Source of the DNA: Caloramator fervidus
Lineage (GTDB): Bacteria; Bacillota; Clostridia; Clostridiales; Caloramatoraceae
Reading direction: 5' to 3'
Length of the DNA: 64,000 nt
Assembly: GCF_900108045.1 (NCBI RefSeq)
Contig: NZ_FNUK01000001.1
Location: 161,083 to 225,082 of the forward strand
Made by a program: the position numbers and the translations under genes
Notes under the pieces: generated by a model
Told to the model about the DNA's origin: nothing
Database searches by the model: none
The model's input: only the letters and a program-made list of their open reading frames with translations
In this document: positions 29,876 through 38,518 of the stretch, piece by piece
How positions within the stretch are numbered: position 1 is the first letter of the stretch
Layout: every line of letters starts with the position of its first letter

Positions 29876-31312
29876 ATGTATGATGTTTTAATCATAGGGG
29901 CAGGGATTATAGGAACAAGTATAGCCAGGGAGTTATCTAAGTATAATTTAAAGGTTTGCGTTCTTGAAAAGGATAATGATGTTGCAAATGGAACAACTAA
30001 GGCAAATAGTGCAATTATCCATGCAGGATATGATGCGAAAAATGGAACATTAAAGGCAAGATTAAATGTTTTAGGAAATCAAATGTTTGATAAATTGTGT
30101 AGGGATTTAGATGTTCCTTTTAAAAGAATAGGCTCTTTGGTTTTGGCCTTTGATGATAATGATTTAAATACTTTACATAAACTTTATGATAATGGAATAA
30201 AAAATGGAGTAAAGGACCTTTACATTTTATCAAAAGAAGAGGTTATTAATATTGAACCTAATGTAAATAAAACTGTTAAAGCAGCTTTATATGCTAAAAC
30301 GGCAGGGATAATAGGCCCCTTTGAAATGGCAATAGCCCTTGCTGAAAACGCTTACGAAAATGGAGTTGAGTTTAGATTAAATAGTGAAGTTATAGACATA
30401 AAAAAAGAAGATGTTTATGTTGTTTATACAAAAAATGAAAAATTTAAAGCAAGATACGTTGTAAATTGTGCTGGACTTTATGCGGATAAGATAAATGATA
30501 TGGTATCTAAAAATAGATTTAAAATAATTCCAAGAAGGGGAGAGTATTATCTTTTAGATAAATCAGTAAAATTAGTAAATCATATTATATTTCAGTGTCC
30601 AACAAAATTAGGAAAAGGCGTTTTAATAACCCCAACTGTTCATGGAAATACCTTAATAGGGCCTAATGCTGAGGATTTAGAGGATAAAGAGGCTATAAAC
30701 ACAACAAGGGAAGGTTTAAGATTTGTATTAGATACCGCTAAAAAGTCGGTGGAGGATATTCCTATAGGCATGTCTATTACAAATTTTGCAGGTCTTAGAG
30801 CAAGGACAGAGCTTGATGATTTTATAATAAAAGAAGCTGAGGATTCAAAAGGTTTTATTAATGTTGCGGGTATAGAATCTCCAGGTCTTTCAGCAGCTCC
30901 AGCTATTGCCCTTTATGTTTTAGATATCTTAAAATCTTCAGGACTTGAGTTTGTAAGAAAGAATAACTTTAAAAATAAAAGAAAGGGAATAATTAAATTT
31001 TCAGATTTAAGCTTTGAAGAAAAAAATGAGCTTATAAAAAAAGATTCAAGGTATGGAAGAATAATATGCAGGTGTGAAGAAATAACAGAAGGTGAAATAG
31101 TAGATGCAATAAGAAGACCTCTTGGGGCAACTACTTTAGATGGAGTAAAAAGAAGAGTAAGGGCAGGAATGGGAAGATGTCAAGGAGGATTTTGTAGTCC
31201 TAGGGTCATGGAAATACTTTCAAGGGAACTTAAGGTTAAAATGGAGGATATTATAAAAGATCATGAAGGGTCGTATATATTAACAGGACCTACAAAGAAA
31301 GAGGTGGACTGA
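29876..31312 (+). CDS. Glycerol-3-phosphate dehydrogenase-like FAD oxidoreductase (GlpA type)
   Basis: The 478-residue protein starts YDVLIIGAGIIGTSIAREL, an FAD-binding DAO fold, and ends with a BFD-like [2Fe-2S] domain containing ICRCEEIT and RCQGGFCSPR. This is the arrangement of anaerobic GlpA and of a common clostridial paralog next to glpK. It would oxidise glycerol 3-phosphate to DHAP and hand electrons to its neighbours. Residues for the FAD (GTTKANSAIIHAGYDA) are intact. It starts 46 bases after glpK and two bases before the glpB-like gene. Confidence 0.88.
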   Translation: MYDVLIIGAGIIGTSIARELSKYNLKVCVLEKDNDVANGTTKANSAIIHAGYDAKNGTLKARLNVLGNQMFDKLCRDLDVPFKRIGSLVLAFDDNDLNTLHKLYDNGIKNGVKDLYILSKEEVINIEPNVNKTVKAALYAKTAGIIGPFEMAIALAENAYENGVEFRLNSEVIDIKKEDVYVVYTKNEKFKARYVVNCAGLYADKINDMVSKNRFKIIPRRGEYYLLDKSVKLVNHIIFQCPTKLGKGVLITPTVHGNTLIGPNAEDLEDKEAINTTREGLRFVLDTAKKSVEDIPIGMSITNFAGLRARTELDDFIIKEAEDSKGFINVAGIESPGLSAAPAIALYVLDILKSSGLEFVRKNNFKNKRKGIIKFSDLSFEEKNELIKKDSRYGRIICRCEEITEGEIVDAIRRPLGATTLDGVKRRVRAGMGRCQGGFCSPRVMEILSRELKVKMEDIIKDHEGSYILTGPTKKEVD

Positions 31313-31313
31313 T

Positions 31314-32564
31314 ATGCAGTATGATTTAGTTGTAATAGGCGGTGGTCCTGCTGGACTTGCTGCTGCTATTGAAGCTAAAGAAAATGGTATTGATAAAATT
31401 CTTTTGATAGAAAGAGATAGAGAGCTTGGAGGAATTTTACAACAATGTATTCATAATGGATTTGGACTTCATATATTTAAACAGCAACTTACAGGTCCTG
31501 AGTATGCTGAAAGGTTTATAAATATTTTAAAGGAGAAAAATATAGAGTATATTACAAATACTATGGTGCTTGATATAACAGATAAAAAGGAAGTTTATAT
31601 TCTAAATGAAAAATTAGGATATAAAAAAATAAATGCTAAGGCAGTAATTTTGGCAATGGGCTGTAGGGAAAGAACAAGGGGAGCTATATCAATTCCTGGA
31701 TTTAGGCCTTCGGGAATATTTACTGCAGGGACAGCTCAAAGGTTTTTAAATATAGAGGGATATATGGTAGGGAAAAAAGTTGTTATATTAGGTTCAGGAG
31801 ATATAGGACTTATAATGGCAAGAAGGTTAACTTTAGAAGGAGCCAAGGTTATTGCTGTAGTTGAAATAATGCCTTATTCTACAGGGCTTACAAGAAATAT
31901 AGTTCAGTGTCTTAAGGATTTTAATATACCTCTTTTATTTGAACATACTGTAATAGATATAAAAGGGAAAAGTAGGGTTGAGGGGGTAGTTGTTGCAAAG
32001 GTTGATGAAAATAAAAATCCCATAAAGGGAACAGAAATATATTATGAGTGTGATACGCTTCTTCTTTCAGTTGGGCTTATTCCAGAAAATGAGCTTTCAA
32101 AAAAAGCAGGGGTAATTATAGATAAAAGAACTTCAGGGCCCTTTGTTACAGAATCTATGGAAACTAATATAGAAGGTATATTTGCTTGTGGAAATGTAGT
32201 TCATGTTCATGATCTTGTTGATTATGTAACTTTGGAGGCTAAAAGGGCAGGAAAAGCTGCAGCAAAATATATAAAAGGAACTTTAAGACGTGATGGTGTT
32301 AAAATTATAACAATAAATGGAAAAGGTATAAGATATGTTGTTCCTCAAATTATAAATATAAATAATTCAAAGGAAGTTACTTTATTTTTTAGAGTAGATA
32401 ATATATATAAAGATTGCAAATTAGAAGTAAGATTAAATGAAAAGGTGATAAAAAGCATAAAGAAAGATAAAGTAACGCCTGGAGAGATGGAAACTATAAA
32501 TATAGATTTTTCAAAATTAGATATAAAACAGGATGATAAGCTTTTTGTTGAAGTAAAGGAGTGA
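31314..32564 (+). CDS. NAD(P)/FAD oxidoreductase partner (GlpB-like)
   Basis: A 416-residue flavoprotein with two dinucleotide folds: VVIGGGPAGLAAAIEAKENG at the N-terminus and VVILGSGDIGLIMARRL near residue 155, plus ACGNVVHVHDLVDYVT near residue 290. It follows the GlpA-like gene with a one-base gap and precedes DUF1667. This trio recurs in Clostridia beside glycerol kinase. I infer a membrane-free G3P oxidation complex. No glpC-type Fe-S membrane anchor is present. Confidence 0.83.
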   Translation: MQYDLVVIGGGPAGLAAAIEAKENGIDKILLIERDRELGGILQQCIHNGFGLHIFKQQLTGPEYAERFINILKEKNIEYITNTMVLDITDKKEVYILNEKLGYKKINAKAVILAMGCRERTRGAISIPGFRPSGIFTAGTAQRFLNIEGYMVGKKVVILGSGDIGLIMARRLTLEGAKVIAVVEIMPYSTGLTRNIVQCLKDFNIPLLFEHTVIDIKGKSRVEGVVVAKVDENKNPIKGTEIYYECDTLLLSVGLIPENELSKKAGVIIDKRTSGPFVTESMETNIEGIFACGNVVHVHDLVDYVTLEAKRAGKAAAKYIKGTLRRDGVKIITINGKGIRYVVPQIININNSKEVTLFFRVDNIYKDCKLEVRLNEKVIKSIKKDKVTPGEMETINIDFSKLDIKQDDKLFVEVKE

Positions 32565-32568
32565 TTAA

Positions 32569-32931
32569 ATGGAAAAAATAAATTTAATATGTATAGAATG
32601 TCCTATGGGTTGTAATTTAGAGGTAATTAAGCATAAAGATATAGAAGTTAAGGGTAATAAATGTAAAAGAGGAAAAGATTATGCTCTAAAAGAGATAGAA
32701 AATCCAAAGAGAGTATTAACAACAACAGTAATATTAAAAAATTCTTATTTAAAAAGACTTCCTGTAAGGTCAGAGGGGGAAATTCCAAAGAGTTTACTAT
32801 TTGAATGTATTGATTATTTAAATAAAATAGAGGTTGAAGCTCCAGTTAAAATGGGACAGGTTATTGTAGAAAATATATTAAATACAGGAATAAACATAAT
32901 AGCCTCAAGAAGTGCAGAAAAGCTGCCCTAG
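32569..32931 (+). CDS. DUF1667 cysteine-rich protein
   Basis: A 120-residue protein whose N-terminus has CIECPMGCNLEV and then GNKCKRGKDYA, four cysteines that look like a metal or Fe-S site. The rest, ENPKRVLTTTVILKN through MGQVIVENILNTGINIIASR, matches the DUF1667 family. It is the third member of the GlpA-like/GlpB-like set and may be its electron-transfer subunit. The stop codon lies inside the terminator hairpin. Confidence 0.82.
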   Translation: MEKINLICIECPMGCNLEVIKHKDIEVKGNKCKRGKDYALKEIENPKRVLTTTVILKNSYLKRLPVRSEGEIPKSLLFECIDYLNKIEVEAPVKMGQVIVENILNTGINIIASRSAEKLP

Positions 32932-32945
32932 GGCAGCTTTTTATA
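32918..32945. terminator. Bidirectional terminator of the glp operon and speD
   Basis: AAAAGCTGCCC and GGGCAGCTTTT form an 11-bp stem around TA, with A-rich and T-rich flanks. It covers the DUF1667 stop and the last codon of the convergent speD. Confidence 0.88.
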
Positions 32946-33765
32946 CGTTGTTTATATTTATTCCATAGAATATCTCTGTCATTTCCCTGTTGAGTTGCTT
33001 TAAAATTTCTTGCTTTTCTTCATCGCTTAAATCCTCTTCATTTATGTCAAATAGATAGTTTGAAAGGTTAAGGTTTTTAACCTTCATTTTAGTATGGAAT
33101 ATATTTGATTGATATACGTTCATGTCTATAAGGTCATATTTTTGTAATATATCTTCTTCTATATAATCTTGGATTGAAGTTATTTCATGGTCAATAAAAT
33201 GTTTCTTTCCATCTATATCCCTTGTAAATCCTCTAACTCTGTAGTCAATGGTTATTATGTCTGAGTCAAAGCTTTTTATAAGATAGTTTAAAGCGTTTAA
33301 AGGTGAAATTGTTCCGCAGGTAGAAACATCTATGTCTACTCTAAAGGTGCATATTTGATTTTTTGGATGGCTTTCTGGGTATGTGTGCACTGTTACGTGG
33401 CTTTTGTCAAGGTGTGCTACTATGTTTTCCCTCAATGGAGTTAATACTCCCCTATTACAGCTTGGGTCAAGAACGTATAGAGGTACTTCTTCTTCAGAGA
33501 TTAATATGGTTACGCTTGCACCTTGAGGGTCATAATCCTGCTTAGCTATATTTAGTATATTTGCTCCAATCATTTCAGTAACATCTTTTAGTATTTTTGT
33601 AAGTCTTTCAGAGTTATACTGTTCGTCGATGTATTCAATATATCTTTTTCTTTCCTCCTCGTTTTTTGTGTAGCATATGTCATAAATGTTGAAGCTTAAA
33701 GATTTTGTTAAATTGTTAAATCCATATAATTTTATCTTTCCATTCTTTGCCTTTGCCAATTTCAT
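32941..33765 (-). CDS. speD: S-adenosylmethionine decarboxylase proenzyme
   Basis: Makes decarboxylated SAM for spermidine synthesis. It is the long, enterobacterial-like form (274 aa). The self-cleavage site is in [17 protein letters not shown], where Ser122 becomes the pyruvoyl group. Other marks are [34 protein letters not shown] and [15 protein letters not shown]. The ATG at 33765 lies tight against GAGGGG. The TTG two codons later is a possible alternative. No spermidine synthase gene is in view. Confidence 0.96.
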   Translation of the reverse strand: MKLAKAKNGKIKLYGFNNLTKSLSFNIYDICYTKNEEERKRYIEYIDEQYNSERLTKILKDVTEMIGANILNIAKQDYDPQGASVTILISEEEVPLYVLDPSCNRGVLTPLRENIVAHLDKSHVTVHTYPESHPKNQICTFRVDIDVSTCGTISPLNALNYLIKSFDSDIITIDYRVRGFTRDIDGKKHFIDHEITSIQDYIEEDILQKYDLIDMNVYQSNIFHTKMKVKNLNLSNYLFDINEEDLSDEEKQEILKQLNREMTEIFYGININNV

Positions 33766-33799
33766 CCCCTCGTTTTCAAAAATTTTATCAACGACTTTG

Positions 33800-33827
33800 A
33801 TTATAAAACTTCTAATTTTTTTGTCAA
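33800..33827 (-). promoter_or_regulatory. Promoter of speD
   Basis: On the minus strand TTGACA (33827-33822), a 16-base spacer and TATAAT (33805-33800), both perfect, about 35 bases ahead of the start codon. Confidence 0.75.
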
Positions 33828-33938
33828 GAATTATTTTTTGTAATAGATGTTAATTTATATGCATATAAGTTTAGAATAAAGAGCTTTTATGTGTTTTTTA
33901 ATTATTATATAATTTAATTAAAAAAAGGATGAGGTTTT

Positions 33939-34562
33939 ATGAGGGAAGTTTTACGTTTTTTAAAAAATATAATAGCAGGTTTTTTTACAGGAATATTTTT
34001 TGCTCTTCCTTTAGGCCCTGTAGGAATTGAATCTATAAAAAGAACTTTAAATAAAGGTTTAAAAGAAGGAATAGAGGTTGCTTTTGGAGCTGTTTTTGCA
34101 GATACTTTAGATATAATTCTTATAAATATAGGTTTTTTTAGCTTATTTGATGATAAAAAGTTAGAATCAGTATTTTTTATGCTTTGTGGTATTTTAATAT
34201 TATTATTTACATTTTTAGATAGAAAAAAAGAAAGCAAATCCTTGCTAAAATATGATTCTTTGCCTTTTTTAAAGGGATTTATGCTTGCTGTGTTAAATCC
34301 AATGAATCATTCTTTTTGGATAATGGTGAGTGGAACATTAATTCAGCAGTTTAGAAAAGAAGACTTTATTTATTATTTAATATCCATAATTTTAGGTATG
34401 GCTGTATGGTTTGTTATTTTAAATATACTTGCTTTAAAGGGAGTTGCAAGGTTTATTGATGCTAATTATAAAACTTCAAGGATAATTGAAGATATTATGA
34501 TTATAATTGGTTTATTATTCTTTATCTATGGTTTGTTTTTAACAGTTAAATATTTTATATAA
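33939..34562 (+). CDS. LysE/RhtB-family exporter
   Basis: A 207-residue membrane protein with six predicted spans. The N-terminal GFFTGIFFALPLGPVGIESI carries the PxGP motif of LysE-type amino acid exporters, and the Asp in GAVFADTLDIILINIG is also conserved. The LNPMNHSFW segment lies mid-chain. The substrate cannot be told. A TATAAT at 33908-33913 may be its promoter. The 3' end overlaps the convergent small gene by 24 bases. Confidence 0.8.
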   Translation: MREVLRFLKNIIAGFFTGIFFALPLGPVGIESIKRTLNKGLKEGIEVAFGAVFADTLDIILINIGFFSLFDDKKLESVFFMLCGILILLFTFLDRKKESKSLLKYDSLPFLKGFMLAVLNPMNHSFWIMVSGTLIQQFRKEDFIYYLISIILGMAVWFVILNILALKGVARFIDANYKTSRIIEDIMIIIGLLFFIYGLFLTVKYFI

Positions 34563-34847
34563 TAAAAACAAGGTTAATATTAAACGAAGCTTATATATTT
34601 CTTTTCTTTGTTTTTTATAACAATTAATAGCATTTATCAAATCTGCCATCGCTTTTTCTTTGCAGGCATAGGAATCTATAAGTTTTTTTGCAAGAGTTAT
34701 TCTAAGTTCTATTGGATATACGTTTTTTATTTCTTTTGATAAATTACAGAATAATTCACTTAAGCATTTTGCCATATCTTTTTCAGCTTCTAGAATATCT
34801 AAAAGGGTATTTTCAATTTCATTATAGCATTTTACACACTTTTTCAT
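34539..34847 (-). CDS. Small protein with YxCKE-x-AMADLI motif (family A, copy 1)
   Basis: I do not recognise a named family. It has 102 residues, begins MKKCVKCYNEIENTLLDILE, is largely helical by pattern, and has SYACKEKAMADLINAINC in the middle to C-terminal part, before a basic, hydrophobic tail. The same motif occurs in the two genes upstream, so the three are paralogs. AAAGGAG precedes the ATG. The neighbourhood (a BclA-tail-like gene) suggests a spore-surface role, but this is inference. Confidence 0.65.
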   Translation of the reverse strand: MKKCVKCYNEIENTLLDILEAEKDMAKCLSELFCNLSKEIKNVYPIELRITLAKKLIDSYACKEKAMADLINAINCYKKQRKEIYKLRLILTLFLLYKIFNC

Positions 34848-34875
34848 ACTTTTTAACTCCTTTAATTGCTATGTA

Positions 34876-34900
34876 TCCTATCTGCCAAAGGCAGATAGGA
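34876..34900. other. Intercistronic hairpin
   Basis: TCCTATCTGCC and GGCAGATAGGA form an 11-bp perfect stem with an AAA loop, directly after the stop of the upstream minus-strand gene. There is no T-run on either side. It may protect or separate messages of this small-gene cluster. Confidence 0.5.
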
Positions 34901-35170
34901 TTAAAATTTACAAAGTTTTGTAGGATCTATTCCTAAATTTGTAGCTTCTATTTTGGCGATTGATTTTATAATGTCAGCTATTGCACTTTCCTTTGCTGTA
35001 TAGCCGCAAAGGATTGATTTTAGATAGTTTATTTGATCTTTAACTTCACTTATATTATTAGGGTTGGATACAGTATTTTCTAAAGAAGGTTTTATAACAT
35101 TACAGAAAATCCAAGAAAGTCCTTTAACTTCATTAGCAAGCGCATCCATCATGATTTCTAAATTTGACAT
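34901..35170 (-). CDS. Small protein with YxAKESAIADII motif (family A, copy 2)
   Basis: An 89-residue protein starting MSNLEIMMDALANEVKGLSW. The C-terminal third holds CGYTAKESAIADIIKSIAK, the motif shared with the genes on either side, here with Ala in place of the motif Cys. The ATG at 35170 follows AGAGGTG with a 6-base gap. ATG at 35176 is also possible. It is translated just after the 119-residue gene. The function is unknown. Confidence 0.62.
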   Translation of the reverse strand: MSNLEIMMDALANEVKGLSWIFCNVIKPSLENTVSNPNNISEVKDQINYLKSILCGYTAKESAIADIIKSIAKIEATNLGIDPTKLCKF

Positions 35171-35184
35171 ATTCATCACCTCTT

Positions 35185-35544
35185 TTAGCAATCATGTTTT
35201 ATAAAACAGCAATCGCAGTCATCATCAATTGAAACCAATCCATTGTCAACGGCTATCTTACAAGAGATTGACTTTAATATATCTGCAATAGAAGCTTCTT
35301 TACAAGCATAGGCACAAAGCAGTTGTTTTATCAAGGATGCAATTTCAGCTGTCATTGGTATAACTTGATTTTCAGGCTTTAGAAGTTTATAGATGTTAAA
35401 AAGAATGGAAGGTGCCTTTGGAGTAGGGTCATCCTCAGAAGTGTTAGTGTATAAAAGCTTGCTTAAACAAGACAAAATTTGTGCTTCAGCATCTTGAATT
35501 TTTATTATGCTTTCAGCTTGGCGTGGGATTGTAATTGTTGTCAT
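35185..35544 (-). CDS. Small protein with YACKEASIADIL motif (family A, copy 3)
   Basis: A 119-residue protein starting MTTITIPRQAESIIKIQDAE. It has CAYACKEASIADILKSISC near residue 85 and a cysteine-rich tail, DDDCDCCFIKHDC. Cysteine-rich ends of this sort are common in cross-linked spore coat layers. An AAGGAGGGA site precedes the ATG. It sits between the BclA-tail-like gene and copy 2. The function is not known to me. Confidence 0.65.
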   Translation of the reverse strand: MTTITIPRQAESIIKIQDAEAQILSCLSKLLYTNTSEDDPTPKAPSILFNIYKLLKPENQVIPMTAEIASLIKQLLCAYACKEASIADILKSISCKIAVDNGLVSIDDDCDCCFIKHDC

Positions 35545-35560
35545 AAAGCTCCCTCCTTAA

Positions 35561-36046
35561 TTAGCATATTCTTTTAATTATGATTGAAGCGTTTGTACTT
35601 TTTGGTTCGTTACCTTGAGTTTTTTCGAGTTTTAACCCTGTGAAGTTTAATACTATTATTCTTAATATTGTATTTTGATTTAATATCTCTAAAATGGAAT
35701 GCCCATATATTGCTTGACTTGCTGCATTGTTTTTATAAGTATTTTGAAATGATATGTTTTGCGAATCAATTTTTAAAGCAACTATAGATTGGGAATTACA
35801 GTTTAAATAGAATATAACTTCATATATTCCAGGGTTTTTTATAATTATATCCGTTGGCACTAAAGGGTCAAAAATTATTCCTCCTTTTGTTATTGCTCCT
35901 TCAAAGGATATGAAAGAGTTTTGAGGAAAGGTTTCATAATCGTCTTTTTCAATTCTGTATATATATCCAAAGTCACAAAAATTTTTCCATTGTTCTTCTT
36001 CACAGAGCCATTTTAAGCACCAGTTTATATAGTTGTTGCAGGTCAT
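35561..36046 (-). CDS. Protein with BclA C-terminal-like (C1q/TNF-type) domain
   Basis: A 161-residue protein with a short cysteine-containing start, MTCNNYINWCLKWLCEEEQW. A beta-rich domain follows from about residue 40: ISFEGAITKGGIIFDP, KNPGIYEVIFYLN, ALKIDSQNISFQNTY, YGHSILEILNQNTILRI and TNASIIIKRIC. The order and spacing resemble the C-terminal trimerising domain of BclA-type exosporium glycoproteins, here without a collagen repeat. That assignment is by pattern only. The ATG at 36046 follows AAAAGGTG. It heads the minus-strand cluster of small paralogs. Confidence 0.6.
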   Translation of the reverse strand: MTCNNYINWCLKWLCEEEQWKNFCDFGYIYRIEKDDYETFPQNSFISFEGAITKGGIIFDPLVPTDIIIKNPGIYEVIFYLNCNSQSIVALKIDSQNISFQNTYKNNAASQAIYGHSILEILNQNTILRIIVLNFTGLKLEKTQGNEPKSTNASIIIKRIC

Positions 36047-36125
36047 TTTAAACACCTTTTAAAAGTTATCTAATATAAACTATGTTTGTTTTTGCCATTT
36101 TGTTACATAATACAACAAAAATTTT

Positions 36126-36134
36126 TGGTATAAT
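36126..36134 (+). promoter_or_regulatory. Extended -10 promoter of the pucR-type gene
   Basis: TGGTATAAT forms an extended -10. No good -35 is visible at the usual distance. A 7-bp inverted repeat, TTTTGTT/AACAAAA (36098-36120), overlaps where the -35 would be and could be an operator. Confidence 0.5.
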
Positions 36135-36161
36135 TATAAAAAGGGTTATGGGGGGATGGGA

Positions 36162-37808
36162 ATGGCACGACAAAATGGAGTTACCATTGAAGATATTCTA
36201 AAAATGGATTGTATGAAAAACTGTAAGCTTATAGCAGGATATTCAGGAATAAAAAATGTGGTTTCAAGGGTTAATATAATGGCGGACCCTGATATATTAA
36301 ATTGGGTAAGCGAAGGAGAATTTTTGTTAACTACTGCCCATGCTTTGACGGCAGATGTTGAGTTTCAAAAAAAATTTATATTATCCTGCAGTCAAAAAAA
36401 GCTTTCAGGTCTTGGCATAAAAATTTATCCTTATCTTGAAAAATTAGATGATGAAGTTATAGAGTTGGCAGAGAATCTTTCGTTTCCAATAATAGAGCTT
36501 TATTATCTAACTCCCTTTTCAGAGATTATGACTCCTATTTTTAAAGAAATTTTTAATAAACAAACAATACTTCTTCAAAGGCTCGAAAAGGTTCATGAAG
36601 ATATGATGAATATTATGTTAAAGGGAGGAAGCATAGAGGATATTATAAATGTCGTATATGAAAACGTAAAAAACCCTGTTATTTTAAAGTTAAACTATCC
36701 AGAAAAAACTATATTTAAAATTGATATGTTAGAGGAAAATATAAGGGAAAAAATTAAAAAAAATTTTGATGAGTTTTATTTAAAAAGTAAGGAAAAAATA
36801 TCAGAAAAAAGGTTTTATGAAACTGTAGAAAAGATTAGTGGAAAGAATATAACAAGAATGGTAATGCCGATTGTTGTTAAGGAGATGGTTTACGGACATA
36901 TATTTTCATGGGCTGTTATAACTCCATTAGGTGGATTTGACCTTTCAGTTTTAGAAATAGCAGCGACTACCATGGCAGTTGAGATATTAAAGCTTCTTTC
37001 TTTAAGGGAATCTGAGAATGTGCATAAAATTGAATTTGTTGAAGATCTTTGTTCAACAGATGAAAAAAGACTAGCAAGGGCCATATCAAATTTAAGTATA
37101 TATAACTTTAAAGAGGATGATTTTTATTGTTATTTAATAATAAAAATAAGAAGAAATTATAAAAAATTTGACTTTAATTTTATTAGCGATAGCGTATATC
37201 TTTTGAATCTTTTAGAGGATATTTTACATAAAAACAATATAAATGGAATAGTTGTTGGGAAGAAGGATCAAATAGATATCCTTCTTTGTTTTAAAAAGGA
37301 TGAGAATTTTAGAAAAAAAATAAACTTTTTTAAAGATGAAGTTTTAGATATATTTAATAAAAAGATATTTATAGAATATATGGTTGGATTTGGAAGATGT
37401 TATAAGGGTGTTGAAAATATTAAAGCTAGCTTTAAAGAAGCTCAAAAGGCAATAAAAGCTATAGATATTTTAAAAGAAAGGAATGTTGTTTTTTATGAAA
37501 ATCTAGGAATATATAAACTCCTTTGCAGTGACGAAATAGCTGATGAACTTAAGGATTTTTACAAAACCACAATAGAAGCTTTAGAGGATTATGATAGAAA
37601 AAAATCTACAGAGTTTGTAAAAACTCTAAAGGCCTATTTTGAATGTAACGGAAACTTAAAAAAGATGTCAGAGGTTTTATACACCCATTACAATACGATA
37701 CTTTATAGACTTCAAAGGATAAAGCAAATAACAGGGCTTGATGTAGAAAAGGAGAACGACAGAATAAGCTTACATTTGGCTTTAAAAATAAAAGATATTA
37801 TAAAATAA
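36162..37808 (+). CDS. PucR-family transcriptional regulator
   Basis: A 548-residue regulator. The N-terminal PucR domain (about 1-125) reads VTIEDILKMDCMKNCKLIAG and LNWVSEGEFLLTTAHAL. A GGDEF-like middle follows, and the C-terminal helix-turn-helix is in LKKMSEVLYTHYNTILYRL with TGLDVEKENDRISLHLAL. Family members such as Bacillus PucR control purine breakdown. It sits at the head of the purine locus, so it is the likely regulator. I chose ATG 36162, six bases after the GGGGGG site. ATG 36156 would touch that site. The ligand is unknown. Confidence 0.9.
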   Translation: MARQNGVTIEDILKMDCMKNCKLIAGYSGIKNVVSRVNIMADPDILNWVSEGEFLLTTAHALTADVEFQKKFILSCSQKKLSGLGIKIYPYLEKLDDEVIELAENLSFPIIELYYLTPFSEIMTPIFKEIFNKQTILLQRLEKVHEDMMNIMLKGGSIEDIINVVYENVKNPVILKLNYPEKTIFKIDMLEENIREKIKKNFDEFYLKSKEKISEKRFYETVEKISGKNITRMVMPIVVKEMVYGHIFSWAVITPLGGFDLSVLEIAATTMAVEILKLLSLRESENVHKIEFVEDLCSTDEKRLARAISNLSIYNFKEDDFYCYLIIKIRRNYKKFDFNFISDSVYLLNLLEDILHKNNINGIVVGKKDQIDILLCFKKDENFRKKINFFKDEVLDIFNKKIFIEYMVGFGRCYKGVENIKASFKEAQKAIKAIDILKERNVVFYENLGIYKLLCSDEIADELKDFYKTTIEALEDYDRKKSTEFVKTLKAYFECNGNLKKMSEVLYTHYNTILYRLQRIKQITGLDVEKENDRISLHLALKIKDIIK

Positions 37809-37830
37809 GGTCCGCTAAGCGGACCTTATT
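37804..37830. terminator. Bidirectional terminator between the pucR-type gene and the cyclase gene
   Basis: AATAAGGTCCGC and GCGGACCTTATT form a perfect 12-bp stem with a TAA loop. It overlaps the stop of both convergent genes. Confidence 0.8.
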
Positions 37831-38518
37831 CTTCTAATAGGGCTATTGCCCTTATTGGCGAACCTGAACCATCTTTTATCTTTAATGGAAGCCCAAAGTA
37901 TAAAAATCTTCTGTTTACAACCTTGTCTAGGTTGCATAGATTTTCGGTATTTGTTATGTTATATTCTCCACAAACAAGATGTCCTGAAAAATCAAGATCC
38001 TTTGGATGATCAATTGATGGTGCATCAACTCCTATATTTACAACTCCAAGTTCAGCAAGGTATTTTGCAGCTTCATAGCTTAAGCCTGTATATTCTGTTT
38101 GCCATTTTTCTGTTCCAAAATTCCTATCGTAATGTCCTGTGTATAAAAGTAGTATATCTCCTTTTTTAATTTCTTGTCCAGAATTTTTAATAGCAAGCTC
38201 TAAATCTTTAACTTCTATGTACCTTGAAGAAGGCACGAAGGATACATCTATACAAACTGCGCTTCCAAAGAAATATTCAAGAGGCATGTTATCAATTGTA
38301 GGCCCTGATGGTTTATATTCCCAAACAGCATCAGAATGAGTTCCACCATGTTCGCTTATCAGTAAGTTTCTTGCAGAAAAACCTAAGGTTTTACTACCTG
38401 TTTGTTTCATGTTTTCTTCATGGGTCATATTAACCATTATAAAGGTTTTCTGATGCATAGGAAATACAGACATGCCTTGATATATTTCCTGAGATAAATC
38501 TATTACTTTAAAAGGCAT
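37826..38518 (-). CDS. Cyclase-family metal hydrolase; candidate imidazolonase
   Basis: A 230-residue protein of the family that includes bacterial kynurenine formamidase (KynB) and isatin hydrolase. The metal motif is SEHGGTHSDAVWEY near residue 56, and GVDAPSIDHP and YFGLPLKIKDGSGSPIRA are also typical. Isatin hydrolase opens a five-membered lactam. The purine fermentation needs an enzyme that opens the lactam of 4-imidazolone to formiminoglycine, and no other gene here fits as well. The gene is divergent from the formiminotransferase gene, which uses that product. The family is seen; the substrate is inferred. Confidence 0.85.
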   Translation of the reverse strand: MPFKVIDLSQEIYQGMSVFPMHQKTFIMVNMTHEENMKQTGSKTLGFSARNLLISEHGGTHSDAVWEYKPSGPTIDNMPLEYFFGSAVCIDVSFVPSSRYIEVKDLELAIKNSGQEIKKGDILLLYTGHYDRNFGTEKWQTEYTGLSYEAAKYLAELGVVNIGVDAPSIDHPKDLDFSGHLVCGEYNITNTENLCNLDKVVNRRFLYFGLPLKIKDGSGSPIRAIALLEE

